From NCBI GenBank assembly GCA_023512835.1, contig CM042089.1:54183427-54247426 (forward strand): a DNA stretch of 64,000 bases, in the 5' to 3' direction. The notes beneath the pieces are model-generated. The model did no database searches, had not been told where the DNA came from, and saw only the letters and a program-made list of their open reading frames with translations. The position numbers and the translations under genes were made by a program. Source of the DNA: Taxillus chinensis (Eukaryota > Streptophyta > Magnoliopsida > Santalales > Loranthaceae). This document shows, piece by piece, positions 9,635-21,232 of this stretch; the first letter of the stretch is position 1; the number at the start of each line of letters is the position of its first letter.

Positions 9635-11207
9635 GTATTTTCCTACTCCCTATTTTATGCCATGTGGACATAGCATATTTTAAGTGTGGTGTATGGGAGT
9701 GACTTGAGCCACTTGCTTGTCTTTTATGTTGTGATTGCATGTTTTATTTATAATTATTTACAAAAAAAAAACAAAAAAACAAAAAAAAGAACAAAAAAAA
9801 TGTTTTTAGTTGCATGATTGTTTGAGTTGTTTGCTTGAATGATTTGCTTGTGGAGACATGGATATTAAGTATGCAATTTTGGCTTAAAATTTAATTTTTA
9901 TGCCACATTAGTATTATGTTGTGATAAGGGTGTTAAAGTAGTTAAAATGTGCTCTGAATTGGTTTAATCATGTCTTTATCTGTTGAATGATATCACCATG
10001 TTTTTGGAGCTGAGTTTTGAATATTAGCTGAGCATGAAATGCTATGATAGACCTAAGTAACCCTTAAAGTTGAGTGAAAAAGAAATGAAAAATGAGAACA
10101 GCTTCTTTTTAACCCTTGAGTAACATTTATGGTTTATGGGTAATAGTTTGATTTGCTACTCTTCTTGCATTAAACATTGGTTATTTAATGGTAGGAGTCA
10201 AGTAAGCATGTGATTACTTATTAGTGCTCAGTGTTTGGTGTGTGGAGTTAGGATGCAAGACCTCTAAGTCATTGTGACTGTCTTTGCATTCTTTTCTTTA
10301 TTTTGTGATATTATATAAAAGGCTGTGATATAGAATGTGAAAAAGCCATCACTTAACTGGAAAATGGGATGTGAGACATCAATGAATTTCTGTCTCTCCT
10401 ATTGTAGCAAAATGGCAAGGGGTATGCATTAGAAACATCAGTCTTATTTATGTGTTATGTGAGTAAAAAAAAGAAGAGAGAATAATCCATCAAGGGAGAG
10501 CATAAAATGCAACCTTGTAAGGTTATTTCTTAAAAAGAAAAGAAAAAAAAGATTCAGAATAAAAGCCACACTGGCTTGATGTTTATGTGGTTTATGTGTG
10601 ATTATTTATTTGTGAAGCCACATTGGCTGAATTGTGTTTTGTTTTGAGAGTTTTGAGCTCAATTATTTGGCTCATGTTATGTTCTATCAGTTATTAGAAT
10701 AGAGTGTGAGTTTATTGAGTTTAGTCTAGAGTGTGAGTTCAAATAAAGTAGAATAGAGAGTGTGTTTTCTTTGATGAGCACAATAGGGAACTCTCATGAT
10801 TGTTTGGCAAGTACTTAATCAATAGCTGATGGCGAGTGTAGAGATAGAGTTTTCCATCCATTGTTCATTGATAGGTATTGGGCTTGAGAATTATTATATT
10901 TGAGTGAGGCTGCTTATCCTTGGTAAGAACTTAAAGGGAAACTAGGTGCTATTTTATCATGGATTGCTTGCTTATATCTGAAATTTAAGTGGTGATAATG
11001 CATGATTGTTGGACTAGGGATATCGACATGAATGAACTAAGTTACGACTCATTTCGATGCTTAAATTCCCATTTCATCATGATAGAGTTGCATGCTTAGG
11101 AAACCATGATTCTCCTTGATTGTTATTTTATTTTTCTTCCGTTTGACTGCGTGTTTATTTTATTTTTGCATGCTTGTATGTTTTTGCTTGAGGACAAGCA
11201 ATGGTTC
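9635..11207 (+). other. 3' non-coding block of H
   Basis: AT-rich, no coding. It is homologous to element E's 58191-59574 read on the minus strand, including GACATAGCA...AAGTGTGGTGT at its start. A-rich tracts lie at 9764-9800 and 10533-10550. Conservation between two elements with different cargo suggests it serves the element, for example packaging or 3' processing; that is inference. Confidence 0.7.
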
Positions 11208-11221
11208 AAGTGTGGTGTATT
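11208..11221 (+). promoter_or_regulatory. Polypurine-tract equivalent of H
   Basis: GAGGACAAGCAATGGTTC followed by AAGTGTGGTGTATT abuts the 3' LTR. The position matches the plus-strand primer of Athila/TAT-like elements, although the tract is T-interrupted. A second copy of AAGTGTGGTGT lies at 9682-9692. Confidence 0.6.
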
Positions 11222-12721
11222 TGATAATGTGCATTTTATGCCGTTATTCTAGTATTTATTTAGGATGTTTAAGAGCATGATTAGAGCCTTATTGCCTCAT
11301 ATATCATATATATTTGCTCTAACCCCTAGGAAGATGCTAGTTGCAAATACATGCGCTTTTAAGCTGTTTTGGCAGATTTTGGACCTCACTTTTGACATAG
11401 TAGATGGCCTCAAACAATTGGCGTGCAAGAACAAAAGTTTCTTAGAATGATGTCCTCTACCTACCACAGAAATTTTAGAGCATTTGGAGCTGCACGTGAA
11501 TTCACCCATTTCACGTGCAAGCCTATTTTTGCCTCTCAGGCCTCTACAGGATGCAAGGAAGCTTGGGGAGAAGTTTGAGCTGATTTGGAGGTGCACGTGA
11601 ATTGACCATATCACGTGCAAATTGACGTGCAGAGATATTTTTGGACCGATCCTATCGTTTTTCCATGCTGATCATTTGTTTCTGAAGGCCCGTGTCCAAA
11701 TTGTGGATGGAAGATAGAGATTTTAAAGTTTGGAGTGTCACTTATCAAAACTACGCCGTTTTGATAAATGGGCTAGGGTACACACCTCAAAGCCCATCCA
11801 AACTCTATAAATAAGAGCTCCACGCCCTCTGCTATGCATACCTAGACCCCCTACACGTTTTTAGAGAGAGAGAGAGAGGCTCCACGACTTGGAGGTTGCT
11901 CCTTGACCTAGGAGAGCAGCCGTCGCAGCAGCCGTCGCGGATTTTGGAGCCTGGATTTGAAGCTTTGCTGTGCACGTGGTTAAGAAGAAGATGTTTGGCT
12001 ATTCGGCTTTGTGTTTGCTTGTAATCATGCGTGAGTAGTCTTTTAATCTAGGGGAGCAATGTAGCCCCCTTGTTGCTTTGCTGTGTTTATGAATATTGGG
12101 TTTGGATGATCGAGTTTTGCATGTTTTATGAATCTGTTCTTAATCTCTATCTTTGGATGTACACCTTGGTATTTTTAGCCCTAGTCTGGGGCGGATTGAG
12201 ATTCATAACTTATTTGTAATTGGTGTGATCATTATCCTTTTGCAAGTATGATTTATTGGCTTTGCATGTTTGTGTGTTTAGATGACCATTCTGGCATACA
12301 ACTCTTAAAAGGACCTCAATGACCATTTGTTGTCCTTGGCTTATGTTTAGCATGTTTTGAATTAGACAACCCTAATATCATGAACCAGTAGAGATAACAT
12401 AGGGAGGTGAAATTGTGACCCTAGATGCTTTTAATCCTTGAATCTTAATCCTAAATTCAATTTGCTTTCTTTGTTTATTCAGAAAACCATATAAAAATTA
12501 GATCTTTAGTTTAAAAAAGAAAACTTTTTGCCAAGACATTTTATAGAACAAGAGTAATTGGGTGTTTTGATTTGAGAACTAGAGAACTAGGCTAATCCCT
12601 GTGGGTTCGACCCCTTGCTTGCTGCTATTCTTTTAGTGCAAACTTAGGGAATTTATTATCTTGAAGAGAGATTTAACGACATTAGCTAGCTCTTTTAGAG
12701 AGGCTAAAAATCTGTCTGTCA
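11222..12721 (+). repeat. 3' LTR of H (1500 bp, complete)
   Basis: TGATAATG...GTCA. It holds the same G-box block, ACGT dyad (11744-11765) and TATAAATA (11806-11813) as the 5' copy. It also keeps the 440-bp 3' end missing there, which includes the CCCTGTGGGTTCGACCCC segment shared with E-family LTRs. Confidence 0.9.
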
Positions 12722-13831
12722 TCTCCTATATGAATGTTGGCCTTCAATGGCGTGTTTTGCTTGGATGTATATATACACGCATGTTAAGTGTTTGATATTA
12801 TGCCTGTGAGGCCATGCATGTTAAGTGTTTGATATTATGCCTGTGAGGCCATACATGTTATGTGTTTGATAATATGCCTGAATGGCCACCCATATTATGT
12901 GTTTGAGATTATACCTGTGTGGCTGGGTTTGTGAGCCTGTGAATGTATGCATGCTAAGTGTTTGAAGTTATGCCTATGTGACCATGCATATTAAGTGTTT
13001 GATGCTATGCCTGTATGGCCATGTGTGTTGCGTGTTTGCTTGTACACCCGGTGGCTATGGAAGCCTGGGCCTGTTTTATTGAACCCGGTGGCTGTGGAAG
13101 CCCGGGACTGTTTATGTTAGCCAATGAGGCTGTGGGAACTATTTGCCTAAGAGGTGGTTAAACTATTTGCCTGAGAGGAGGTTAAACTATTTGCCTGAGA
13201 GGCGGTTAAATCATTGGCCTGAAGAGGCGGTTAAATCACTTGCGGTTAAATCTTTGGCCTGAAGAGGCGGTTAAATCACTTGCTTGAGGTGGTTAAAGTG
13301 TTAGTCTATAGGGCTGTGGAGCTTGTGTGGCTGGGGCTGAGGTTGCGCCCAGTTGTGTGGTGTGTTTCCTTGCTATTTGTTTCTGCCACGTCACTGCACT
13401 GGTACACGCTCTCATATAGATGATAGGTGCATGGGATGGGTTAGGGGAGACTTGATCCCTACTGAGCTGTGGTTGCTCACCCCTCCTACTGTGATATGTT
13501 TTCTTTCAGGAACCTACAGGTGTTAGGTGGAATCCCAAGGTGGAAGACCGTATTTGCTTTACCGTTTCTTTTCGATTATGTTAATTTATGGTAATTGATG
13601 TAACCCTAGTGGGGAGATATTGTAATGAGGAGTTTAATGTAATAAAAGCATGTTTGGACACGTTTGTAATGGTTTGAACTTAATAAATATATGATTTTGT
13701 CTCTCTAAATATTTTTTGTGAAGTGTATAGTGTCCTGTGTGGGCATGTTGTATCTTGCCTCCTTTACCCAAACTCGGGTAAAGGGAGGGTCACGTTCCGA
13801 TCTCCTCGGGTTGGAAATCCGGGGCGTGACA
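12722..13831 (+). repeat. 5' LTR of B, second part
   Basis: Resumes with the duplicated TCTCC and the second arm of the hairpin, then runs through a minisatellite, an acceptor-like TTCTTTCAG (ends 13509), CCCTAGTGGGG, an AATAAA signal and the end GGGGCGTGACA. Confidence 0.9.
12780..13340 (+). repeat. Minisatellite in B 5' LTR
   Basis: Two kinds of unit: about 40 bp ending TATGCCTGTGAGGCCATGCATG, then about 24 bp of GCCTGAGAGGCGGTTAAA repeated about six times from 13146. B's 3' LTR has the same at 19400-19930. Confidence 0.75.
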
Positions 13832-13834
13832 ATA

Positions 13835-13846
13835 TGGTATCAGAGC
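13835..13846 (+). other. Primer binding site of B (tRNA-iMet)
   Basis: TGGTATCAGAGC, complementary to the 3' end of plant initiator methionine tRNA, starts 3 bp after the LTR. It is identical in F (39657) and G (49663). Confidence 0.9.
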
Positions 13847-16800
13847 ATGGTCTAGTTGGCCTAGGGTAGTGGGTGGACTTGGTTATCTTGAGTCCTTTGG
13901 AGGAGCCTGGGGGGACGTGCCTGATCAATATGGTCCTCTTGGAGCCTCTAAGGTGTACTTGGGGTAATCCAGTCTTGTGGTAAGATTTGCATACACTGGC
14001 ATTAGGGCACTAGTTGCATTTGTTGTTTATGTATGAACGTATGGATAACTATGGGAATGTTTTAAATGAAAAAAAAAATTAATTGTGCAACACATATATA
14101 TTGTGACAACTTAAGCATGACTACAAAGAAAAGAATGTGTGATATGGAATTTGTGTACTAGTGGACTTGTGCAATGTGAACGAACTACATAGAGATAATA
14201 CTCTTGATATTCTAAAAATGACTAGGTGAGATATGTGAATGCTTAAGTGTGTGCCTTTGTATGGTATTGTATGGAATAAGCAATGTGGTGTTCAAAACGA
14301 TGAGATATTCACTTGAGTATAAATGATATGTGCAATGTGAAGGTTTGAATTTGTATAGTCTGTGAAATGTGAATCTGCGAATCTGTGTGGTGATAATGTG
14401 TGTTTTGAGATTAGTTATAGCTCCAAACGCCTAGGCGGTAATGGTATTAAGAGTGTTGAGTGTTAACCTGGAGCGCTACCTCCTCGTGTACCCAGCCTCT
14501 AAAAAAAATTATGACCCATACGACAGAAGAGCCTGCCACCCAGGCTAGGCAAGTGGCAGAGCTACAGGCTGTAAGTAATGATCTTCACATGGCAGAGATT
14601 GGCATTTTAACCCTGATTATTCCAGAATTGAGGGATGAGATTTGATAACTAATTAAGAGCGAGGCACGCCGAGGGTGGTCAACCCACATCATTTAGAGGA
14701 GCTCAGATGAAGATCAACTGAAGCATTGTTGTCCTGATCAGCAGAAAGGACCCCAAGAGGCAGAGGGGGGCAATCAGAAGATGGCCACAAGTTTCGAGAC
14801 AGGGATCAATCCCTCAACAAATCCATGTGAGACCAGTTTCCCAAAGGGTTGTTCTTGCTGTGGACAACCGGGACATTGGAAAAGAGGGTGTAGCAGGAAG
14901 CAGTACTAGTGTCGCATCTGTGGAAAAAAAATAGGACATCTCCAGACAGTCTGTTTTGGTAAAGCAAGGCATGGTGCTAGAGGACTGGCGCAGCAAGCAA
15001 GGCATAGGGCCAAGGACTTCCTAGTGAGGACAGTAGGAGAGCATGGTTGAACTATCCTTAGTCAGGGGTATGATTTCCATTCTTGTGTGTTAAGACTTTT
15101 GTTTTATTAGTGGTATCATGCTCCTTTAAAGATAATGATTGGATGAGTCTCGTACTAGTTTATGTGAGGCTGGGTGAACCTTTTATTGCTAACTCTTGTG
15201 ATAGTGGGGTATGTTCTCTAGGAGGGCTTTTGAGTCACCATTTTATGTTAAGTAAAGCTTAGGAGATCATTTGGGTTACTGTTTCAAATGAATGTGGTTG
15301 GAGACCTGTTAAAAAAAGTGGGTAAAATGAATATGTATATATTTATAACACTAGAAGAATAATAAGTAACTTATAAACATTTGGGTGTTGATTTTATATG
15401 TGAGTGGCATTCAACTTCGGCACCTGTGAAAATTTAAAGTAATCAAACCTTGTAGGCTACCTTTTGATAGCTAGTAGAGCTTGAGGCATGAGGTGATGGC
15501 TTGTGGGTAACGTGTGACCCCTCCATGGCAACCTTGAATAATAGAAATATGTTCTTATGTGGATAGATGTACGTGTTGGAGTACTACTTGGAAGGGGTAT
15601 TCTTAAGGTTACCTTTCGAAGCATTGGGGGCGAAGGAGGGCATCGCAGCTAGTATAACTCGCTCCTTGAGTCCTTAAGGTGTTATCTTGTTGGCTAGAGA
15701 GGTCATTGCAAGTTTTGGTTAGTAACTATATAGGTGTTCTGGGTTCTCGGATGGTCAAGCAATGGCTATGTGTCATGTTTGTGGTGTGTGAAAGACCTTG
15801 AGTAATGTTCCTAGAATCTGTTGTGAAATGGGTATGCACATGTATAAAATGTGAAGTGTTCTGGAGCTCAGCTATCAGCTGTGAGTGGGTTTCAAGGGTC
15901 GTGCTAGGTGCATCCAATTGGTAAAAAAAAAAAAAGGGGGGTAAGCAAGTGAGATTTTGCAGGCCTCATTCGGGCTTTTTACCCACATCTGGAAAACATT
16001 TCTCTAGGGGCTGCGGGTGTGCTTTTGCATGGTAGGGCCATTCCTTTGGTCTGTATCTTGTGGGAAGTGGGTTTAAAGGAGAGGAGAAGGTGTAAAACTA
16101 GTACGTTCTACTCGTCAGGCGTCTTGTGTTTCGTTGCATGTGTTGAGAATGTGCAGAAAATGTGGCATTGTGTTGTTGTATGTGGTACATAAGTGGTAAA
16201 GGTATATAGCGGAGTTGCTACGTGTGGGTGTTGTGACACATATGCATAGAAAAGGATGAGGCATGGTGTATTGGTATAGTAACTGTGGTGTGAGGATGAG
16301 GAAGAGTGTTAGAAGTGATGTTGTTTATGTTCTTCCTTGTCTGGTGTTATTAAAATGTTGGTAAGTTGGGAAAAAGGTTGTTTGATTCCCAGAATTGAGT
16401 CAGTTGGCCGTTTTTGCTTGGAAGGGGTATTAGTGCTACTCCTTGGGGAGAGATTTATGTCAGGCGGATGTCACAAAGGTGCATGTTTTAGAGCAGTGCT
16501 GGTAGGCGGATGACCTGCATTTGTGCTCTTGGAAACCTTTCATGTGCAGAATCACATGGTTAGTGAGATGGTTCACGCCATCAAGGTGTTGGTGTGTTTG
16601 GGAGCTATGCGAAAGTCCCGAATCAGGAGTTTGCATGCCTTGTTTCCTGTGCCTACCCGGAGAAATTGCAGTGATCACATTAAGCTGAGGCTAAAGCCTG
16701 AGTATTTCTTGGTCCATTTGAGTGTTTTGTTGGTGTGTTGAGATAGAACGTGATGGTTGGTGTAGCGGAGTTAGTGGTTCATGAGGTGGAGTATGTCCTG

Positions 16801-18584
16801 GAGGCAAGGGATTCCCTTGTGACCTATGAGTGGTGACACAGAGGATTCTGTTGTTGTCATGTTGCAGGTAGGAGAGTTTTCTAGGGTGGAGAGAACTATG
16901 TTGTTGGTACCTACCCATCGTTAAAGGATTCCTATCGCATGGAATGTCTGCTGACTGAGTAAGGCATTATCACTTGGGTTATAACATAAGCCTCAGTTAG
17001 TGAACGCTGTGTGGGACCTTGGTGGATCCCTATTTGACCCTAGTCAGAGAGGTGTTATTTGTGTGGCGTTCTGGTTCATGGGATTCTTTAGTAGATTCTC
17101 AACGTTAGTGACTAGTGTTAGCCCGATAGTAGTTTTTGGTCTTGCTGTGGTTGCGTATGGTACTGAATTTGTCATCCCTGGACTCCTTTGGGCGTCATGT
17201 TGACTGTAACCGAATCGAAACTTCATCCTAGTATAGTTGTGTCCTGGATTGTAAGCTGTGGAGAGCCATCATTGGTGTTGGTTGGGTTTTAATGTGCCTT
17301 GCTAGTGGATGTATTCCTCGGATCCCTAAGCCTGTTCTGCGTTAGCGTGAGGGGATTCAGCTGTGATGCTAGTGCTGCTGTGGTGATATCCCTATGTGGG
17401 ACTGTGATTATGGTTTATATCATGCTCTTATCCCGTTTGTTTGTATTTCATTGTGACCTCATGGTGCTTGCTGTAAGGGTGAGGTCTACATCTGGGGTGT
17501 GGCTGCGTGGTAAATTGTTGGTGTCCGTTGCATCAAATCTTAGTGGTGGGTTACTATTGGGGTACCTTTAATTGGGGAATGTTGGTTCTATTGTCACGCG
17601 CGTAGGCTGATGGTGTTGGCCTTGTTCGGTTGTCGGGGTCTTAGCGAATCTGTGGGAGGTTTCTCGACCTCACTGTTGTCAGACTTGCTCACATGAGTTG
17701 TTGTCAGCGCGCTAATTGGCCAAGCTCTAGTTCTTGTTATGCTCATGGGTGTTATGTGTTGCTTTGATCTTCTAGTGATGTTTGGTACTTGGTTTCTCTT
17801 TTCGGGGATGAAAAGTCCAAAGGTGGGAAGGTTGTGAGGAAACTCCCTGCGGATGAGTTTGTATGGTGTTGGCGAATGGGCAGTGGAACGTTAAACTTGT
17901 AGTAGTGTTTTGTTTGTGAGTTGTTCCTTGTAGTGGTGTTTATGATGTGAGTTGGTTTGTGACCTATGTGATTTGTTAAACGTGTTGGGGATGGGCGTAT
18001 ATGTCTTATAGTATCGTGACATGTGAATACTTGTGACATGTGTTAGGTGAGGAGAACAAGGGTTGTTTATGATATTAGAATATGCGTTTCCCTATCATGC
18101 TATGTTGTATTGGGTCTGTGGGTACGTGCCTTCATGTGTGTTATTGTGTGATATCTTCAGTCGCGGGTATGTTAATGGTTGTGGGCGATGTGCATCAGCA
18201 TGTGCGTTAAGGAAGGTGTGTTGTCTTTTCGAGGATGACACGTCTTGCAGAGGAGACATGGAACGTGAGTCCATGATGCGTGAGCAACACCCAGAGTTGT
18301 TTGAGGATGAACAATCTTGACGGTGGGAGGTGGCTGTCGGCCAAGGGGTAGTAATGTGTTTTCTTGTATGTGGTTCATGATTTGGTGTATTTGTATTTGT
18401 ATTTGTAGACTGGTATTTGTATTTATATTGAGATATGTTTTGAGATTGCAATGTGTTTGAAATGTCCTGTTATGTTGTATGATCCATCTGGTATTGTCGC
18501 TTGCCGTTTTGCAAATGGGTAGCATGTTTATGTTATCCCTTGTGTGTTTCTTTTCGAGGACGAAAAGTCTTAAGGGGGAGAGGA
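13847..18584 (+). other. Internal region of B, mostly anonymous
   Basis: The first few hundred bases match the leaders of F and G. After that no gag or pol is seen apart from the zinc-knuckle remnant at 14846-15050 and the terminal codons EEETW...MREQHPELFEDEQS at 18250-18320. About 15060-17000 resembles nothing else in the window, and about 17090-18584 is shared with A. The polypurine tract CTTAAGGGGGAGAGGA is at 18569-18584. Confidence 0.65.
14846..15050 (+). pseudogene. Gag zinc-knuckle remnant in B
   Basis: Encodes CSCCGQPGHWKRGC, a CX2CX4HX4C knuckle that binds RNA in Gag. A second knuckle, CRICGKKIGHLQTVC, has one extra residue and is preceded by a TAG. The sequence differs clearly from the F/G knuckles (CGEQGHFKREC), so this Gag may come from another source or be an old copy. 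No capsid-like domain is visible upstream. Confidence 0.7.
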
Positions 18585-20432
18585 TGTAATGACCCGTGTC
18601 TTGGGTAGAACAAGCTGGAACGAAGATGAACAATACCCTGGGCGAATGCTTGGGTCGAAAGGTGGAAGACCCGAAGTTTTGGATCGTAGGGTTGAAGACC
18701 GAGGGTCGAAGTTCGAAGGTTTGAGGGTCAAAGGTTTGATCTTCGAGACAGATCTTCAAGGCCGCGTGTCCAGCGAGTCTTCGAGGGAGTGTTTCTACGA
18801 GTCTTCGTGGCTTGGTTGTTAGAGAGTGTAATGAGCTCAAGTGGGAGCGTGTAGAGGCTACGTGTGACAATGACCACGTTCGGATTGTGGGTATTTTGTC
18901 CTCTGTGGAAGCGGAGTGGTTAGTTCATGTTTTATTTATCAAAACTACGTCGTTTTGATGGTGGGATTTCATTTATCAAAACTACATCGTTTTCATGGTG
19001 GGATTTCATTTATCAAAACTACATCATTTTGATGGTGGGATTTCATTTATCGAAACTACGTCGTTTTGATAAGTGAGGTCTATATAAGGAGGAGCTCTCT
19101 TTGTTTTAGGTTTAGGGTTTTTGTTGTCAGCCGCTGCAGCCGTCGCAGACAGAGAGAGAGCTCCAGTTCGTGGCTACTATTGTCATTCCCGTGGTTGGAT
19201 GGCGTTAGGCGTGGAGGCAAGAGCGTGGAGGATCTTTGAGGTAGGGGTTCTGTTCTTCTTTGAACCTATCCAGGGCTTTGGCCTTGTGATAGGCAATGTA
19301 GCTGTTTGGTTATATATATATATAAATATGTAAATTCATATAGGTGTGATCTCCTATATGAATGTTGGCCTTCAATGGCGTGTTTTGCTTGGATGTATAT
19401 ATACACGCATGTTAAGTGTTTGATATTATGCCTGTGAGGCCATGCATGTTAAGTGTTTGATATTATGCCTGTGAGGACACACATGTTATGTGTTTGATAA
19501 TATGTCTGAATGGCCACCCATATTATGTGTTTGAGATTATACCTGTGTGGCTGGGTTTGTGAGCCTGTGAATGTATGCATGCTAAGTGTTTGAAGTTATG
19601 CCTGTGTGACCATGCATATTAAGTGTTTGATGTTATGCCTGTATGGCCATGTGTGCTGCGTGTTTGCTTGTACACCCGGTGGCTGTGGAAGCCCGGGCCT
19701 ATTTTATTGAACCTGGTGGCTGTGGAAGCCCAGGACTGTTTATGTTAGCCTGTGAGGCTGTGGGAACTATTTGCCTGAGAGGCGGTTAAACTATTTGCCT
19801 AAGAGGCGGTTAAACTACTTGCCTGAGAGGCAGTTAAATCATTGGCCTGAAGAGGCGGTTAAATCACTTGCCGTTAAATCTTTGGCCTGAAGAGGCAGTT
19901 AAATCACTTGCTTGAGGTGGTTAAAGTGTTAGCCTAAGGGGCTGTGGAGCCTATTTGTGTGGTGTGTTTCCTTGCTATTTGTTTCTGCCACGTCACTGCA
20001 CTGGTACACGCTCTCATATAGATGATAGATGCATGGGATGGGTTAGGGGAGACTTGATCCCTACTGAGCTGTGGTTGCTCATCCCTCCTACTGTGATGTG
20101 TTTTGTTTCAGGAACCTACAGGCGTTAGGTGGAATCCCAAGGTGGAAGACTGTATTTGCTTTACCGTTTCTTTTCGATTATGTTAATTTATGGTAATTGA
20201 TGTAACCCTAGTGGGGAGATATTGTAATGAGGAGTTTAATTTAATAAAAGCATGTTTGGACACGTTTGTGATGATTTGAACTTAATAAATATATGATTTT
20301 GTCTCTCTGAATATTTTTTATGAAGTGTATAGTGTCCTGTGTGGGCATGTTGTATCTTGCCCCCTTTACCCAAACTCGAGTAAAGGGAGGGTCATGTTCC
20401 GATCTCCTCGGGTTGGAAATCCGGGCGTGATA
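18585..20432 (+). repeat. 3' LTR of B (1848 bp)
   Basis: TGTAATGACCC...GGGCGTGATA; the terminal CA is mutated to TA. It has four ACGT dyads (18938, 18975, 19012, 19049), a TATA box (19081-19087), donor-like AGGTAGGGG (19241), an intact hairpin TTCATATAGG/CCTATATGAA (19335-19362), a minisatellite and an acceptor-like site ending 20111. Confidence 0.9.
18938..19087 (+). promoter_or_regulatory. Four ACGT dyads plus TATA box in B 3' LTR
   Basis: Dyads start at 18938, 18975, 19012 and 19049, then TATATAA at 19081. The 5' LTR of the same element has only two, so the array changed copy number after or during insertion. Confidence 0.65.
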
Positions 20433-20706
20433 GGTACACAATGTGTTCCATGTGTCCCAGTTGCGGAAGTATCATCCTGACCCCACTCATGTGATTGATT
20501 TGGGGACGTTGGATATTGACGATGACATGTCTGTTGTTGAGGTCCCTATCTGTATACTTGACCGACGAGACAAGCTTTTGCGTGGTCGCACTATTCCATT
20601 GGTTCGCGTGCTGTGGCAACACCATGGCATTGAGGAGGAGACTTGCAAGCGTGAGTCCATGATGCGTGAGCAGCACCCAGAGTTGTTTGAGGACGAACAA
20701 TCTTGA
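20433..20706 (+). pseudogene. Integrase C-terminus and chromodomain of element D (3' part)
   Basis: This continues the polyprotein cut at 5222. It reads [14 protein letters not shown], then the Tekay chromodomain-like tail (CILDRRDKLLRG..., VLWQHHGIEEETC) and ends MREQHPELFEDEQS. In chromoviruses this domain is thought to steer integration to heterochromatin. The usual Trp of EEETW is Cys here (EEETC). Non-coding DNA follows to the polypurine tract at 21031-21046. Confidence 0.9.
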
Positions 20707-21046
20707 GGGTGGGAGGTGGCTGTTGGCCAAAAGATAGTGATGTGCTTTCCTGTACTAGTTGTTTATGATATGTGTGTATTATCCTTTAGACATGTATTTG
20801 TAGTTTGTATTTGAGATGTGTTTTGGGATGTATATTTGTGACATGCAGGTATGTGTTATATGCATTGTGGTGATGCTTTGTTAAGTTGGCGGATATATAT
20901 CCTGCTATGTGTTGTGTGCGGTGTACGACCTATTTGGGTGTTGTGGCTTGCCGTTTCGCAAATGGGTTGCATGTGTTTGTTGTTCCTTGCGGTTTTAGTG
21001 GCATGTTGTTTCTTTTCGAGGACGAAAAGTCTTAAGGGGGAAAGAA

Positions 21047-21232
21047 TGTAATGACCCGTGTTTTGGGATGTGAGGAGTTAGTTACAGTTGGTGACAATTG
21101 TCGGGTTTTTGAGAGTTTTATTCCCACACGCATTAGCTAGAACACCTTGTTTGTTGATGAGCAAGCATGAGACAAGAGATGAGCCCAAGAGGACACTTTT
21201 AGAGGGTGCACGTGACAATGGCTTGTCACATG
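21047..21232 (+). repeat. 3' LTR of D, first part
   Basis: TGTAATGACCCGTG after CTTAAGGGGGAAAGAA. It runs to a CACATG where element C inserted (ACATG at 21228-21232). Confidence 0.85.

Larger units (their letters stand above)
5917..12721 (+). mobile_element. Element H: LTR element carrying a Ulp1-like peptidase ORF
   Basis: The element starts TGATAACG, ends TCTGTCTGTCA, and is flanked by the 5-bp duplication TCTCC (5912-5916 and 12722-12726), as expected for LTR-retrotransposon integration. Its LTRs (5917-6973, partial; 11222-12721) are nearly identical where they overlap. The last 440 bp of the 5' LTR and the primer site are missing, replaced by sequence that starts at 6974. No gag, RT or integrase is seen. 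The interior is a broken ORF ending in a C48 peptidase domain, followed by 1.6 kb of non-coding DNA shared with element E. E keeps an exact tRNA-Asp primer site, the type used by Athila-like Ty3/gypsy elements, so H probably belongs to that broad group. Confidence 0.9.
5223..20432 (+). mobile_element. Element B: non-autonomous Tekay-like LTR retrotransposon
   Basis: Two LTRs bound it: 5223-5916 plus 12722-13831, and 18585-20432. It sits inside D's integrase/chromodomain reading frame, with target duplication GGTAT at 5218-5222 and GGTAC at 20433-20437 (one C-to-T difference). It has a tRNA-iMet primer site at 13835. The internal region of about 4.75 kb lacks protease, RT, RNase H and integrase, keeping only a zinc-knuckle remnant and the terminal codons of the polyprotein. 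It must have moved using enzymes from an autonomous relative such as F or G. Element H is nested in its 5' LTR. Confidence 0.9.

Noticed and set aside
12780..13340. Possible CRISPR-like or satellite array
   Set aside because: It is an LTR minisatellite found at the same LTR position in other copies.
18172..18870. 232-codon minus-strand ORF
   Set aside because: Runs across the interior/LTR junction of B on the opposite strand; no domain, so chance.
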